The notes under the pieces are model-generated. The model had not been told where the DNA came from, made no database searches, and worked only from the letters and a program-made list of their open reading frames with translations. A stretch of 64,000 nt of DNA from Glossina fuscipes (lineage: Eukaryota; Arthropoda; Insecta; Diptera; Glossinidae): NCBI RefSeq assembly GCF_014805625.2, contig NW_023998523.1:447483-511482 (forward strand), given 5' to 3'. Shown one piece after another: positions 11,646 to 24,184 of the stretch (positions are counted from its first letter, which is position 1; each line of letters opens with the position of its first letter). Both the position numbers and the translations under genes were made by a program.

Positions 11646-12899
11646 TAAAAAGGCAAAGCATTGCAAAAACTGAAATATCATCAAATTTAGTAAAAATTTT
11701 TTTATTAAACTTCAGCTCCGGTGAGCACTAGTGAAACGATATTAATAGAAATTTTCTTTATAAACAATATTTTCGCCAATTTTTGACGATATTCGTCGTC
11801 GTTAAGTAACTCATTTGAATGCCTACGCTTGCATAACATGTTTCGTTTAGTGTGCTATCATAATTTTATAAAAAAATATTGAAATATTAGAAAAGCGTTG
11901 AACGGCTTATACCATTTTTCGAAGAGATCGCGTAAAAGTTTTCAAAAGGGAAACTTTTTTTTTTGCTTACTTAGCTCTGCCAATTATATACCAAGGCATT
12001 GTTGCAACTAATTGCACCTTAAGTAACATAATTGTTTCGATCTTTACGTCGATCCCACCCGTTGTTTAGGATATATCGTCAAATATAGATTCCAGTTCTT
12101 TACAAGAAGTAACTAAGTGTATACGTTCCAAGTTTGCAGGCGAACAGATTGCCTGCAATTAAAAGGAGAGCCGAATTTTACTTAATCATCCAAAAAAAAT
12201 CTGTAGGTGCAGGCTTCACAAATGGAATGATAAAGTTACTAAGCCCGGAAATTTTGTCCATGGGTGTATGGAAATGCATTAAAGACTAAGAAAGTTGCAA
12301 GTTGAAAGTTGAAAGTTTGTGTTACTTTCGAGAACATAAAGAGCGTCTGGACTTGCGACGTGTTGTCTGGTCTAGATCGTAAGATCTTAGTAAGGATACT
12401 TGGAAATTTTTGTTTTCTTAAGTTATTTTCAGTCTCCCTTTTTTGGTTAAAAAAGGGCTATTGGTTGAGCCATATCCCTTTTTAACACTTAATCTAAATC
12501 TAGAACGGGGATGCAAACTTTTAGCATATGTAGTATGTTTGAATTTATACAACGGTCGGTAAAAGATCACAACACGGACGAAGGGGACGAACAGCCGGTC
12601 AGACGAGCTGAAGGATAAAAACTAACTCATAGTGCTATATGGATCAGAAATTGCACATGATTTGTAGGGTTTCAAATATGCAACGGGTGTTGCAGCTAGA
12701 GTGAGGCACTTGTACAAGGTGTACATTGATGGCCATGGATTGACGACCATGTAAACAAGCAATAGTTATATTCATCGTAAAATAATCACGGAGCACTGCA
12801 CTTCTAAATACTTGTGTATGTTGTGAACAGGTGTCTACTGTAGGTATTCGCTTATAGGTGGAATGTCTATAAATATTTGTGCTTATGTTTTGAGTAAGG
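11646..12899. other. Non-coding stretch, no gene recognised
   Basis: Unassigned sequence beyond the mariner remnant. It has a short tandem 'GTTGAAAGTTGAAAGTTT' near 12300-12317. Part of 11646-11860 could be further decayed mariner sequence, but I could not follow a protein match into it. Confidence 0.45.
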
Positions 12900-13412
12900 G
12901 AGAGAAAAATTCTCTAATAATATCCTAATATACCTATGGTTAAATGAATTTCTCGGAAATTATGTACATTTTGTCTTTTTTGTATCTACTTATGTAGGAT
13001 AGATTAAGCGAATGAATGCGTGAATATATATTTATGTATATGCATATATATATATATATGAACCCTTACTTATTATAACTGTATGTTGAATATGAAATTC
13101 CTGGAAATTTTAAAGGCATAAAAAATACTAAACTTATTTTGGGATTTTCCAAGTTATGTGTCTAAAGTTAAACAGTTCGTTTGTTTCTTGAATGGTAAAT
13201 GCGTCAGTTAGTGTAGCTAAAAAAGCAAAAAATCTCCTTAAAAAAAACGTTATGTGAACACAACGGATCTTTTTACAAAGTACACCTTTTTTTTTTTTAT
13301 AAACACGTGTTGTAACGAAGTATTTGCCCAACTGTTAAACTATTTGCTTGCCTTCCCTATATACACACAATATCTACATCGCTTTCTAAGCGTATGGGAG
13401 TACATGCGTTGA

Positions 13413-13458
13413 GAAAAAAAAAAAAAAAAAAAAACAAAAAAAAACAAAAAAAAAAAAA
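13413..13458. repeat. Poly-A tract with two C interruptions
   Basis: About 46 bases of A broken by single C bases. On the - strand it gives runs of phenylalanine codons, which explains the two overlapping Phe-rich frames there. Confidence 0.95.
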
Positions 13459-13719
13459 TGGAAAAAATGGAAAAATAATTCTGTTTCCAACTGAGAGAAC
13501 GAATGAAAGACATGAATAATGAATGATGGTGTTTAGTGCAACGCCTCCCTGCCATTTAGCACTTACCATCACAACCGCACACAACAATACCATTACCGCA
13601 ACTAAAATTACTATATTGCTCCGTCAGCTGGGTACACCACAATCAACCTTGTAGAATAATTTGTTAACAACAATAACGTCTTGGGCCGTGTTGGGCTTTT
13701 ATTTTTTTCATTCTGCCCT

Positions 13720-13734
13720 CACACACACACACAC

Positions 13735-13773
<39 letters not shown>
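13720..13773. repeat. Compound (CA)n(TA)n(CA)n microsatellite
   Basis: A CA run, then about eight TA units, then a longer CA run of about 14 units: a symmetric compound dinucleotide repeat. Confidence 0.95.
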
Positions 13774-14120
13774 TTAACATTGCAATATTTAATCATTAGA
13801 CGAGCATCTTAATTCACGTTATTTTGCCTAAAACAAATCTTTTATGCGCTCTGCCTATTTTTTCCTTCTTTTTTCTTTCTGTTCCTTTTTTCTAATTTTA
13901 TTTTATTTTTGTTGCAAATAACGAAGAAATTCCTTTCTATGTAATTGTGCTGTTTGTTGCCTTTCGCTGTTCATTTCTCTAACAATTATTCATTTTTCAT
14001 GTGATTAAAAGAAAGAAAAAACAACAAAAACAAAAAAATAAATAAATAAAAGGTAAAAATTAAACGAATATTATGGCATTCGCTACTGATTGATATCTCG
14101 TTTGTAGCCTTTGTTTTTCG

Positions 14121-14193
14121 TTGTTGTTGTTGTTGTTATTGTTTTATTTAAAATGTCTTAATTTGTTATTGTTGTTGTCATTGTTGTTATTGT
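14121..14193. repeat. (TTG)n / ATTG simple repeat
   Basis: Six TTG units, then an interrupted TTG/ATT mixture. The AAC/GTT class of trinucleotide repeat is common in fly non-coding DNA. Confidence 0.85.
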
Positions 14194-14901
14194 AAAGTTA
14201 ACCGTTTTCTCTTTTCTAGTTGAAATTTTTGCTTTTGTTTTCCTTTCGCGATTTTTCATTACGAGTTTCCATGTTCGAGGGCACGAGGTGAATACATAAA
14301 TTTATGTTACTTTAATGTCTGGTAATGTTGTCAAAAATTAAGTTATTGTAGGGGCGTTTATTTTTAACTTCCCTTTTTTTTTGTTTTTAGGTTTTTTAAG
14401 CGAACATATTATTTAGCAATGTGTAACAAATAAATTTAACACATAAATCCGTTTCACTTTGTCTTTGCTTTTATTGATTTCGAATGCGTTGCGCGTCGTC
14501 GTTGGCGTACTGTGAGAATATTTTAGAGTTCATCTTTTTTTGTTATCTATACGGCCAGTCATACATACCCTTTAGACATGCTCGATTACTTTTCTATTTT
14601 CGTTTTCGTTTTGAGGCAATTATACCTTACTATGTCGTTCATCTGCTCGTCTCCGTCCGTTTGTCTTCTCTTTTCACGATCATAGAAAAAGGAGATAGAA
14701 TGATATGTAGATATTTCGTACGCACATACCCGAATTTTGTATTTATGGTTCTAAATGGTGGTGGCGGTCCAGAAAATTTGCAAATGCATTTACGACTTTT
14801 ACGATGAAAAAACAGACACTTCGCAAATAACAGGCGATAAGGTGGAATGAAGATATCACAACGCTTCACCCAGCGTATTCAAAGCTAAGAATTAAATAGA
14901 A

Positions 14902-15210
14902 ACAAGTAAAAACAATACCCTACATTTATTCATTGTAATCACACTTCGAAATAAGGCGTTATGCGGTTTCTGGTAGACAAAGTGGTGCAATCCAAACGAT
15001 TTTTAATCCTTGGTGTTCGTCCTTGGGTTAAAAGAAGCCGGTGTACCAAAATCCATCAAAATATTTGAAAAATTGCTATCTGTATGGATCGACTGCAGAA
15101 TATAGCAGATGGATAGCTTGCAATAAAAGAATAGTTTATCTCAAGCACTTCTGGGTGTTGTGTACGTCTGCAGAAACTTAATCTACCCGATATCGAAGAT
15201 ACGCAGAGTA
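14902..15210 (+). mobile_element. Family A, copy 4 (internally deleted)
   Basis: Begins 'ACAAGTAAAAACAATACCCT', then jumps to the 3' half: 'GTGTTCGTCCTTGGGTTAAA', 'GCCGGTGTACCAAAATCCAT', 'CAAAATATTTGAAAAATTGC', 'CACTTCTGGGTGTTGTGTAC' and 'GCAGAAACTTAATCTACCCG'. Middle sequence present in the 10.05 kb copy is missing. The expected 3' hairpin is degraded. Confidence 0.8.
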
Positions 15211-18200
15211 AAAAATTGAATGTTGGGAAAATAACGTACAATGGAGATTTTTATTAAAATAACCTTTTGAGAAAATTTTATAACAGAGCAATAGATTAAG
15301 TAAAACATCATTAAAAAAAAAAAAAAAAATTACAAAAGCTTCCTTATGGAAGGTCAACCAAACATAAAATATTTTAAATTATCTTTGGTGAACATGGGAG
15401 GGAATTCAAAATATGATCCTATTTCCAAGTAAAGTTTTCGCATTCATATGGTATTTAATAATAATACTATTTGAGATCGGTTGTGAATTAGAAATAGTGA
15501 ATCAAATATATTTTTCTTTAGCCAGGATTGAAAATGAGTTTATAATGCAATTAAAAGCAGTGGCAAAATAAATAATGAATGAATTCACCAAGCTGACGTT
15601 CCACTCGTTCAAACTGCCAACCAAATTTCGTATTGGCAACAATAATAAAGTCCAACTTCTAAAAAAGATAAGTAACGCAGTCAGTATAGAGAGAATTTTT
15701 CATTTACTTCGAGGCGATTGTTTTCTAATGTCAACAGCATCGTAACTGATATCCACGTCAAATTTCATATATCAATATCTTCAATAGCTGGAGAGAGATA
15801 TGATGACGTCATTTTTCGAATGGATTTCGAATTTATAACTGAATGAAAACAACATTCCCGTAGTGGTTCTTTAAGTTTCGCGAACTGTCGCAAGCCAGGC
15901 GAAATTAAATCAAATGTTTAGAGTGGTTTTCGCTTTGAAATTGATAGGTGGGGCGAATTTGATAATGTTCTGTACTATTATGATCGAAAAAAACGAGTCC
16001 TATTTTTAGTTTGCCTATACAACGCCAGCTAGGAAGTGGGTGCGATGTGATCCCTTCTGTGAACTTGGTCATAATGTTTTTAGTTTATCTGTACGGCGCG
16101 CGAGTTCTCTCTATGATCTCCGTTCTTCATCATAGCGTTTTTAATTTGTGTAAACATCTCTAGTTCGAAAGCACGACGGTGATCCATTAGCAACGGTTAA
16201 GGAAATGAAAGAGACTCGAAAAAAGTCAAGAATATCGAAAATGGACGACTCGTGTTATCTGCACATTTAGTCCAAGTCCAAGATATCTGAATGTCTTAGG
16301 TATGTTAAAGCGAACCCGATCGACTAATTAACACCAAGATCTAATAATTAAAGGTCTTGGCAATGCGAATTTTTATGATGAATGCTTCTATTCCAGTTTC
16401 TCTGTTAGTAATTTCTATCGACTGATGATCAACACTTCTATCCGCGGGATAAATAAACATAACAATAATAAACCTAATAATATAGGTCTGAATTATAAAT
16501 ATTGATGAGTTAGTGTGCACTATAAAGTTGACCCAAATAATTTTAATATAAATTTTAGCAACAATTTATTGCATTTACTACATAGTCTGCTGTGACCAAA
16601 GAAATCTAACAAAAAGAATAAAAGAAAAAAAAAACAAAGGAAGTTAAATAATTATATTCGGCTATGGTCGAATCCTTTCTAGCCGCTGCACTTATCTTAG
16701 AAAAAAAACACAAAATAGGAAAATGAAAAAATTATATTTTTTATTATATCTATCCCATTGGATGGACGTGATTCTTGCAAACACTGTAGAGTTAGCCGCC
16801 GAATATAAAAGGAAATTTTTATCGTTGTACCTGGTAACAGTGTTGCTGTTGACAACAGAAGTCTCCCCAGTTGGCCTCGTCCTGTGAGCTTATGCTTTCA
16901 TTGATGTGCCAATGCCAACTTTTTTTGCTTAATATGAGGCCGCAATATTTGTATTTTTGGACCCGGGGCAATGTTTACCACTAGCAAACACCTGAATGGA
17001 CAGAGGTTGACGGACGATATATTTAGTTCATGTAATTGATGTTGCTCGAAGAATTAAGACTCTGTTTTCAAACTTCCCTCTGTATGTTGCAGAAGTTCTT
17101 TCAAAATGAATATACCGTTAACTTCTCAGTGATTCCTATGGAAAAGGAACGAAACAAAAAAAAAAAAGCAATGCAGATAAATAACACGCAAACGTCCAGG
17201 TTTGTTGGTTTGTGCTAATGCAAGCTAGTGCCAGGAATTATGGCAATGTTAATTTTTATTTAGCACGGTATGAGAATAAAAAAAAGAACAAAAAAAAATA
17301 AAAAAAAAAGAGTGCAAAGAAGGAAAGAAGGTATCAAGTGACCAAAAGCTAAATACCAGTTATGTTTTGCATTGCTTGCTTGATCGAATGGAGAGCAGGC
17401 GCACAAGATCACACACAGGTACACGCAGCCAAAGTTGCTTATAGTTTTAGATTATTTTTTAAAACTCTACGAACGGATTGCATATCTGTTGGTAGTTGTT
17501 ATTTATAGGCGACAGAAGTGTAGGCGTTTAACGGTTAAATCTATAATTTTTCGCATTCGCTTTTCTGAGTAATTCATCCTCTGGCGAATATTATTCATAA
17601 TACAAATAGGCGTCAAAATAGGCGTATAAACTATTAAGATAACACAATGTCCGACTGATCTATAGGTAAGTGTAACAACGCTATGCCGTTTTATGCAAAA
17701 TTTTTCGAATGAACGAAAAGCAAAATAAGAAACACGCAGTTGCAATATTTCACAGTAATCAAATATGACATTTGATTGTCATAATTACGCGAGATAAGAA
17801 AAAATTACAAGAGACAAAAAAAAAATTGAATCCAAAACAAGTGAATTTTCAAATATCATGTAGTAGGTGTTGGCATTAAATAATGCATTTTATTAACTAA
17901 GTTTAATTGGTAGCATATTTTCCGTTAGCACATATCCGTATGAAATTCTAGAAAATATAACGAATGTTGTTGCTTAGCTCTCAGTAGGTCCCAAATAACT
18001 CTACTTTAAGAATTAGTGAATAAGGTCACGCCTTCCTGCACAGGTAGAAGGGATAACGATTAAGTGTAAGCAACACAGTTCCAGACATAGGCTTTGCCCG
18101 AAGTATTTATTTTAATAATTATTTGTTTTAGTTTCATGGGCGATTTGAAAATATTAGAAATCACTTTTTCGCATTAGAACAATTACCGACGTTTTCCATA

Positions 18201-20590
18201 TACTTATTGCTGCCTATATGGGTTAATTCGCCACTAAACCTGGTTGTTTTGATACAGTCATAAAAATGCAGATAAAAAGCTGAATTTTAGCAAACATTTC
18301 TTGATCGATTAAAGGCTAAAAAAAGTTTAAGAGTCGCACATAGATATGTCCACAATAAACTACCAACACATTTAGTCAACGACCAAGTTTTAATTTTAAT
18401 TTATTTCCAAATCATTTCTCTTCCACTTGCAATTGAGGTAAAGGAATTTGCTCATGCACTAGTTCCTGTGTGATAAGAGGTAAATTTCATTAAGCAGTGA
18501 TAGTAACCAAATTTCTTTTGCAATAGTTTGCAATACTGAAGATTTTAGTTCATCGTATGTTCTCTTGCTTGCTTACCGCAATAATGCAGTAAATAGCGAT
18601 CCCAACCTAATTTCGCTTTCAAGAATGGAATTTTTCGTCGCCCGTAAGGCATTTCGGTTTACCATATTTAAAAGCATATATAATTTATTTTTGCCTCTAT
18701 AATTTCAGAGTAATTCTGTTTCCTGTAAAGAGCGCATAATCGATAATTTCAAATCATTCAGTCAACACTTGTTTAAGCCAACATATACCCTCCTTGCACA
18801 TCTTATGAGTTACTTGTACAAGAACGTTATGCACGAAATTGATTCCCCTACTCCTAGCTCGGACTCATTTCGGTTGCTCTTAGCGATTCACTTCCTTTTT
18901 TTCTTCCTTCTCTCATTTATCTCTTAATTACTGTTGCCACTGCTTAACGCGACATAGTGACGTTTGCAGTCCTGTTCAAGTCGTGCTCAGTTGTTGGTAC
19001 CCGCCGTGATGAATGATGTGTATTTTCCCATGTAAAGATAAAAATAGGATTCATTCGAATTTGTAGAATTTTTAATTGAATGAATGTTGAAAAGATTTTG
19101 TCAGGGTTTTTAGCAAGTTTTAGCAAGACCTTACTTGTATGCTCTTCATATATGTTCTTAAGACAATGACTTTATATTTTCTTTTCATTTTTCGTGATCC
19201 TGGGAAAAAAGAAGGCCGATACGGACATCAATGGCTAAATCAATTTCAAAAGGCTTTATATCTTATAAAATCATCGCTACGTACTTTTCAATGCTGCAAA
19301 TAAAATAATGAAACCAATACATTTTTGTCGCTCTATAGCGTCTGAAAAAAGGACAAATTGTGTGAGAAATTATATAAAAGGAAAATGCCCTATGGCGATA
19401 GTAATTTATTAAATTTTCTACCCGTTCAAAAGTTTAACGTACTCAATCTTTCTCTCTCAGGCGTACTGTACAACCCATATTATATACATGTATCCATTGT
19501 GTCCAAAAAATAAGCTACATACAAAGGCAAAAAAGTCTTTCTCTTCAAATCAATTTTTTTTCATCTAAATTGGTAGCACTGTGACAGGCATCTGTATAAA
19601 ATATCGCATCATAAACGTGATTAGTGTTTCAGTGGCATTCGGTTTTTTTTAAAATTTTGTAATTTGCTGATTTGATGATAGCTGACTATCAATCAGTCTA
19701 TCAGGATCTACGCATACGATTCAGAAGCAACCGATCGATCGAGCTCCAAAGTCGCTCAAAAGACAAGTTGATGTTAACGGTCAGTTGTTGCAACAGTTAA
19801 CCCAGCAGTTGTGTTGTGAGCCGTGAATACCTTCCGACTGGCTACTAATATATATACGGAATATTTTTTGAGTGTTATGATTCACCTTTTTTCGAACGGA
19901 ATATATATATATATATACATATATATATACATAGGTTACAAAAGTTTTGAGAAGCATTACATGCCTTCATCACAGTTAGTAGTTCGCTCATAACCTGCTA
20001 AAAGCCAAGATACCTATAATTATGCTTTAAAACTTTCCCGGCAGCTTAACATAAATATATATATATATCTATTTTGTTGTACATATTTGAAATTCCCAAG
20101 AATATTACTACAGTAATTTATATTAAATGAACAGTTGAAGGAAAAAAAAAAAAAATAATTTATTGCCAACACAGCTTAGTTGAAAGAAAGCATTTAGACA
20201 ATTTTTATATGATTGAGACAAATTTCAATGCCACCAACATTCAATCAATGCAACCATTAATTACAATAGGTGATGCGATTGTGTACGTTTTTTATCCCAG
20301 CACATGCCAACGTATATTGAAAGAAAACCGGTTACTTCGTAGATTGCAAGCTACGGCCGGATTTATCCAACTGAAGTTAGAAGCGTTTAAATTGTCAATT
20401 TAAATGATTTTAAGTTTGAAAGCAATTCATTAACTACCTGATGTTTAGGACAAAGATTGCCGTTAAAATTCAATGAGAGCAATGTTGCTGATTAAGTTTA
20501 TTTACGTCTGAATAAAAATACATGAAAATAATTTCTTTTGTTCCCCGTTAAAATGTTGGGTACGATATAAGAGTAGATGAAGGAATTTAA
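15211..20590. other. Long non-coding stretch, no gene recognised
   Basis: About 5.4 kb without a domain, exon or family A/B copy that I can support. It holds an A-run (15314-15330), A-rich patches (16620-16634, 17157-17170, 17277-17312, 17815-17825), TA runs at about 19902-19935 and 20053-20071, and an A-run at about 20143-20156. All frames are 80 codons or shorter. Some parts (15560-16300, 19500-19840) have the even base mix of old transposon sequence, but I could not assign them. Confidence 0.5.
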
Positions 20591-20599
20591 AATTGCAAG

Positions 20600-21130
20600 T
20601 TAATTATTATAATTGCATTAAATAGCAATTAATTGATGCAAAATTTATTTGCTAGTTAGTGTTAATTGCTTTATTATTAATAATTAACAGTTTATTAATT
20701 AAATTGTATTTAATTAATGCCATTTAATTAATAGCTCATTGATTTTTAATGAATAATTTATTAATTAAATGTGGTTTAATTAATAACTTAACTAATTTCT
20801 ATTAATAGTTAATTAAGTAATCTTTGAATCTTTTAATTAAATGCAATTTATTAATTGTTACGCAATTCATTAAAAAATAATATTTAATTTATTATTATTA
20901 TATTTATTATTGGGATTATATCCGACTTAATTAATGCTATTTAACTTGTAGTTTACAAATTAATTGCTATTGCATTAATTGCTTTTTAATTAAATCGTGT
21001 TTAATTGGTATATTAATTATGCAATTAATAATTAATTCATTATTACTAATAGTCTATTCTTTTAATTATTATTTAATTAATCAAATAATAGCATTTAATT
21101 AGTAATTGTTATTTAATTAATTAAAAATGA
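20600..21130. repeat. TTAATTAA-rich degenerate minisatellite-like block
   Basis: For about 530 bases the sequence is dominated by TTAATTAA, ATTAATTAATAG and ATTTAATTAAT-like words separated by short spacers, with G and C nearly absent. It starts and ends sharply: a family A fragment begins at about 21140. The unit length is irregular, so it looks like a much-diverged tandem array or slippage product, not a clean satellite. Confidence 0.75.
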
Positions 21131-21139
21131 TTTAGTAAA

Positions 21140-21460
21140 CATGCTGTGGCTCGATAAGGTTTGCCCTTGGACCAAAACGCCTTAGCGTACACATTTCTCC
21201 CTACTCGTTGATACATTCCACAAGTTGCGACGTTCAGGTTGAAGGAAAAGGTACATTAGTGGCAGCTGGACAGACTACCTGGCAAACAGATGAATTGACA
21301 GGTGGACTGACAGACAGACAAGCTTAAATAGATTTAGAAAATGATTCCAAATCGGTTAATATAATAAGAGGGACCTCCATCTTAACTCCTGCTGGGTTTC
21401 ACATACATCACATACGCACAAATTTAGTATAGCCTGTCCACCACAAATCATGTAGGCAAC
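21140..21460 (+). mobile_element. Family A, copy 5 (3' part only)
   Basis: Contains 'GTTTGCCCTTGGACCAAAA', 'ACAAGTTGCGACGTTCAGG', 'GACAGACAGACAAGCTTAAA', 'TTAGAAAATGATTCC', a 'TCGGTTAATATAATAAGAGG' block and the 3' end 'TAGTATAGCCTGTCCACCAC' with 'ATCATGTAGGCAAC'. The order matches the 3' half of the 10.05 kb copy. It abuts the TTAATTAA-rich block. Confidence 0.75.
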
Positions 21461-23634
21461 GAAGAAGTGACGGATGAAGAAAGGATGTAATGGTAAGAAA
21501 AAAAATTCCTCTAATCGTTGAAATCACTCTTGGCCTTGTCAAAATTTTTTATTGTGTTATTGAAGCATCCGTCATTTTTCGTTACGATAACTGCATTTTT
21601 GCCCAATGCTTTCTGTTTTTTCTGTTTCTTTGTCTGTCATCGACTTTGTGGCATTTCCAAGTAAATGTTTGTTGATCGTCGAAGACATTCCCCGAATAGG
21701 CTCCGATTGCCAAACCGACGATTAAATCGGAAAATGATTCATAACAGGTTACATCTTAAATCCCAATCGTGGAGATTAATAACTCGAATCATTTTTAAAG
21801 AATAAAAGCAATTTTATGGCGGGACAAGTAATTTAAAATTTCCAAAATGGACTTTCTATAGCCGATAATCTTACTAACGCCTAAACCAAACTGAAAATGA
21901 TGTACAATTTGCCAAAAAAAAAAAAAAAAATGGTTTATGAAAAAGTAACTAATAGAAGAAATGTGAATTCTAGGCCGTGTTGTGTGGCGATCTTATCCAT
22001 CGCTTTAACGAAGTGTTTGGTAAATAAAGGAAAGAAGATTACTATGACTAAAGCATTGGCGAAAATTTCCTTTGGCGCCTGAGATGCATAATACATATGT
22101 ACACCGTTCATACCAAGCTTTAAATTGGAAAGTAAACTTAAGTTATAACTTCTTTTAAAAAAAAAAAAATGTTTTTTTTTTTTTTCATTATTCATGTGTT
22201 GTTGTCGGTTTAAACGCAAAAATGCTTACGGCATTTTTCGGAAACGTAAAAATATTATTGAGATTGCTTTTGTAAATATTTCTTTTAGGCAGACATACAT
22301 AACAAAAGAAAAAAGTATAAGTAAAAGGTCTCGTCATTTTAATTGATTTTTTCTACGATTATGTGGCTTTTAAGTAAGCTAAACATGGTCATGTTGTCAT
22401 AAAGTATGTAGAACATGTGCATTTCTTTAAACGCAACATGGAAATATTTTTTTTTCTTTTTTTTTCTCTATCCACTACTTGTGTTTTCATTGGTTAAATA
22501 TTTTTGCACATGTTTCATGGGGAAGTAATGGAAAATCTGGAGAAAAAAAAATACAACAATAAAAATGTTCATAAAAAAAATTGTTTGTAGCTTGAAACGA
22601 ATTTTTTAATACTTATTACACCTTTGCTTTAATTTTGCCTACTAAACACAACATCGTTTACGTAATGGGCTATGGAAACATAGTAATAAAATTCTTATCG
22701 TTGTGGCTGAATGTGTAGCACTTGCTCATAGGAAAATTCTTTCTGACAAACGGTCAGTTACTACAGCGTAATTCGTATCAAACTTCTGACATAAGAAGAA
22801 GAAGAGTAGCGTATTTAATGCAATAATTATGATTATTGTATGGTGAAAGCAGTAGATAAAGATCGTTTCTCTGACCCGTCTTTCCTTTCGAGCTGATATC
22901 ATTTTTTTTCACATTCGGTCAACAATTATTTCTAGGGCTGCTAGACTATAACAATTTTTCCTTCCCTTTGAGGCATGTACAACAATTATAGGATGACTTG
23001 TTAAAAGCCGTATTGTGTATAAAAATTTGCTTCCAATTACGGCATATGTACTACAGCTTAGTAACGACAGTTCACTCGGGGAAGCAATCATAGAAGTGCC
23101 GTTTTCTTCGAGCTTATGTTCACTTGTTTTATTTGAGGTTATACGATGTTGTGAAACTTAGTTTGAATTATTTTCACATTTGAACAAGCTTTGAAGTAAC
23201 TAACTTGCCGACCGCTCTGCACTCTGCATTTGCAACTTGTTACGTATTTTCACTTTTATATATTTTGTATCGAATCTGGCTATGTGGAGCCGATTCTTGT
23301 GGTATGACTAGTAATTTGGCTATATGCATATAAATGTTTGTATACATATATATATATATATATGTATATATATTTGTATATGAATCATTCTAACTTAAGT
23401 ACTTACACGATATCGTGTGATATACTAACACTTTATTTAAATAAATGAAAACAAATCAAATGAATTATTTATCTATTTATTTAAGAGCATTACATATTCA
23501 CTGTCACTTAATCCCATGTCAATACAAATGCAAGTAAATAAAAGTATATTAGGACTCAAATGGTGTACATGATCCATATAGCGAAGGAAATCCCACAAAA
23601 AAAGCCTCCGATTATAAAACCATGTGTAGAGTAC
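21461..23634. other. Non-coding stretch, no gene recognised
   Basis: Holds poly-A runs at 21914-21930 and 22158-22169, poly-T at 22174-22185 and 22449-22466, and a TA run at about 23345-23372. Two frames on opposite strands (21897-22082 and 21935-22219) overlap A/T homopolymers and have no domain. Confidence 0.5.
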
Positions 23635-24184
23635 AGGGGAGTAATCATGTATGAAAGGTTCAACTTTCGCTTCTGTATTTGCATAAACCGAAAGCTAAGT
23701 TTCAGCTAACTGATTATCCTCGGATTAAGCATTCAATAAAAACGATGTCGAATATATGCCAAATACCAGCTCAACTAAATTTTCTTCACTTTTGCAAAAT
23801 ATGTGATCTCGTTAATGACAAAATAAAAATAATTAAAATTCTCTCTTTTTCTCTTATCCAAAACAAAATTGAATTGATTAAACTAAAATATTGAACTTAA
23901 TACTTTTTTATGGCAACAAGCTTTACATTGTTTTTTTTCCAGGGGTTCTATCGTATCTCCAACAGACATTCTTTTATTCTCTTCTTCTTCCTATTTCATA
24001 ATAAGACATTTTTTGTTCATTTATTTTCTTTATCTTTAAAGGAAAAACTTGACACAATTTCCAAATTTCGTATAAGTTATATAGAGGGGTAATCACGTAG
24101 CTGAAAGTTAGCTCTCGCTTTTGTTTTTGCTAAACAGCTGAGTAGAACAACGAAACACAAATTTTTTACACGTGATTACCCCCC
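23635..24184. mobile_element. Foldback-like element with ~90-base inverted arms
   Basis: The left arm (about 23635-23721) and right arm (about 24086-24184) are diverged reverse complements. Read inverted, the left arm gives 'GTTAGCTGAAACTTAGCTTT', against 'GTAGCTGAAAGTTAGCTCTC' in the right arm. Each arm also has its own short inverted ends: the right arm starts GGGGTAATCACGT (24086-24098) and ends ACGTGATTACCCC (24170-24182); the left arm starts GGGGAGTAATCATG and ends CTGATTATCCTC. The 360-base centre is AT-rich with no useful frame. Either this is one non-autonomous element with long inverted arms, or two copies of a ~95-base palindromic MITE in opposite orientation. No target duplication was confirmed. 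Confidence 0.65.

Larger units (their letters stand above)
12900..14901. other. Simple-sequence-rich stretch, little recognisable transposon
   Basis: Holds a TA run (about 13042-13060), a poly-A block (13413-13458), a compound CA/TA/CA repeat (13720-13773) and TTG/ATTG repeats (14121-14193). Between these the sequence lacks family A or B copies. Frames of 71-107 codons here are low-complexity or lack domains. It could be older single-copy DNA (intron or regulatory), but nothing in one genome proves that. Confidence 0.4.

Noticed and set aside
13340..13593. Two overlapping Phe-rich - strand frames
   Set aside because: They are the poly-A tract at 13413-13458 read on the other strand.
22070..22084. 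TTTGGCGCCTGAGATG as a retroelement primer-binding site
   Set aside because: Only a few bases resemble a tRNA 3' end, and no LTR pair or polypurine tract was found around it.
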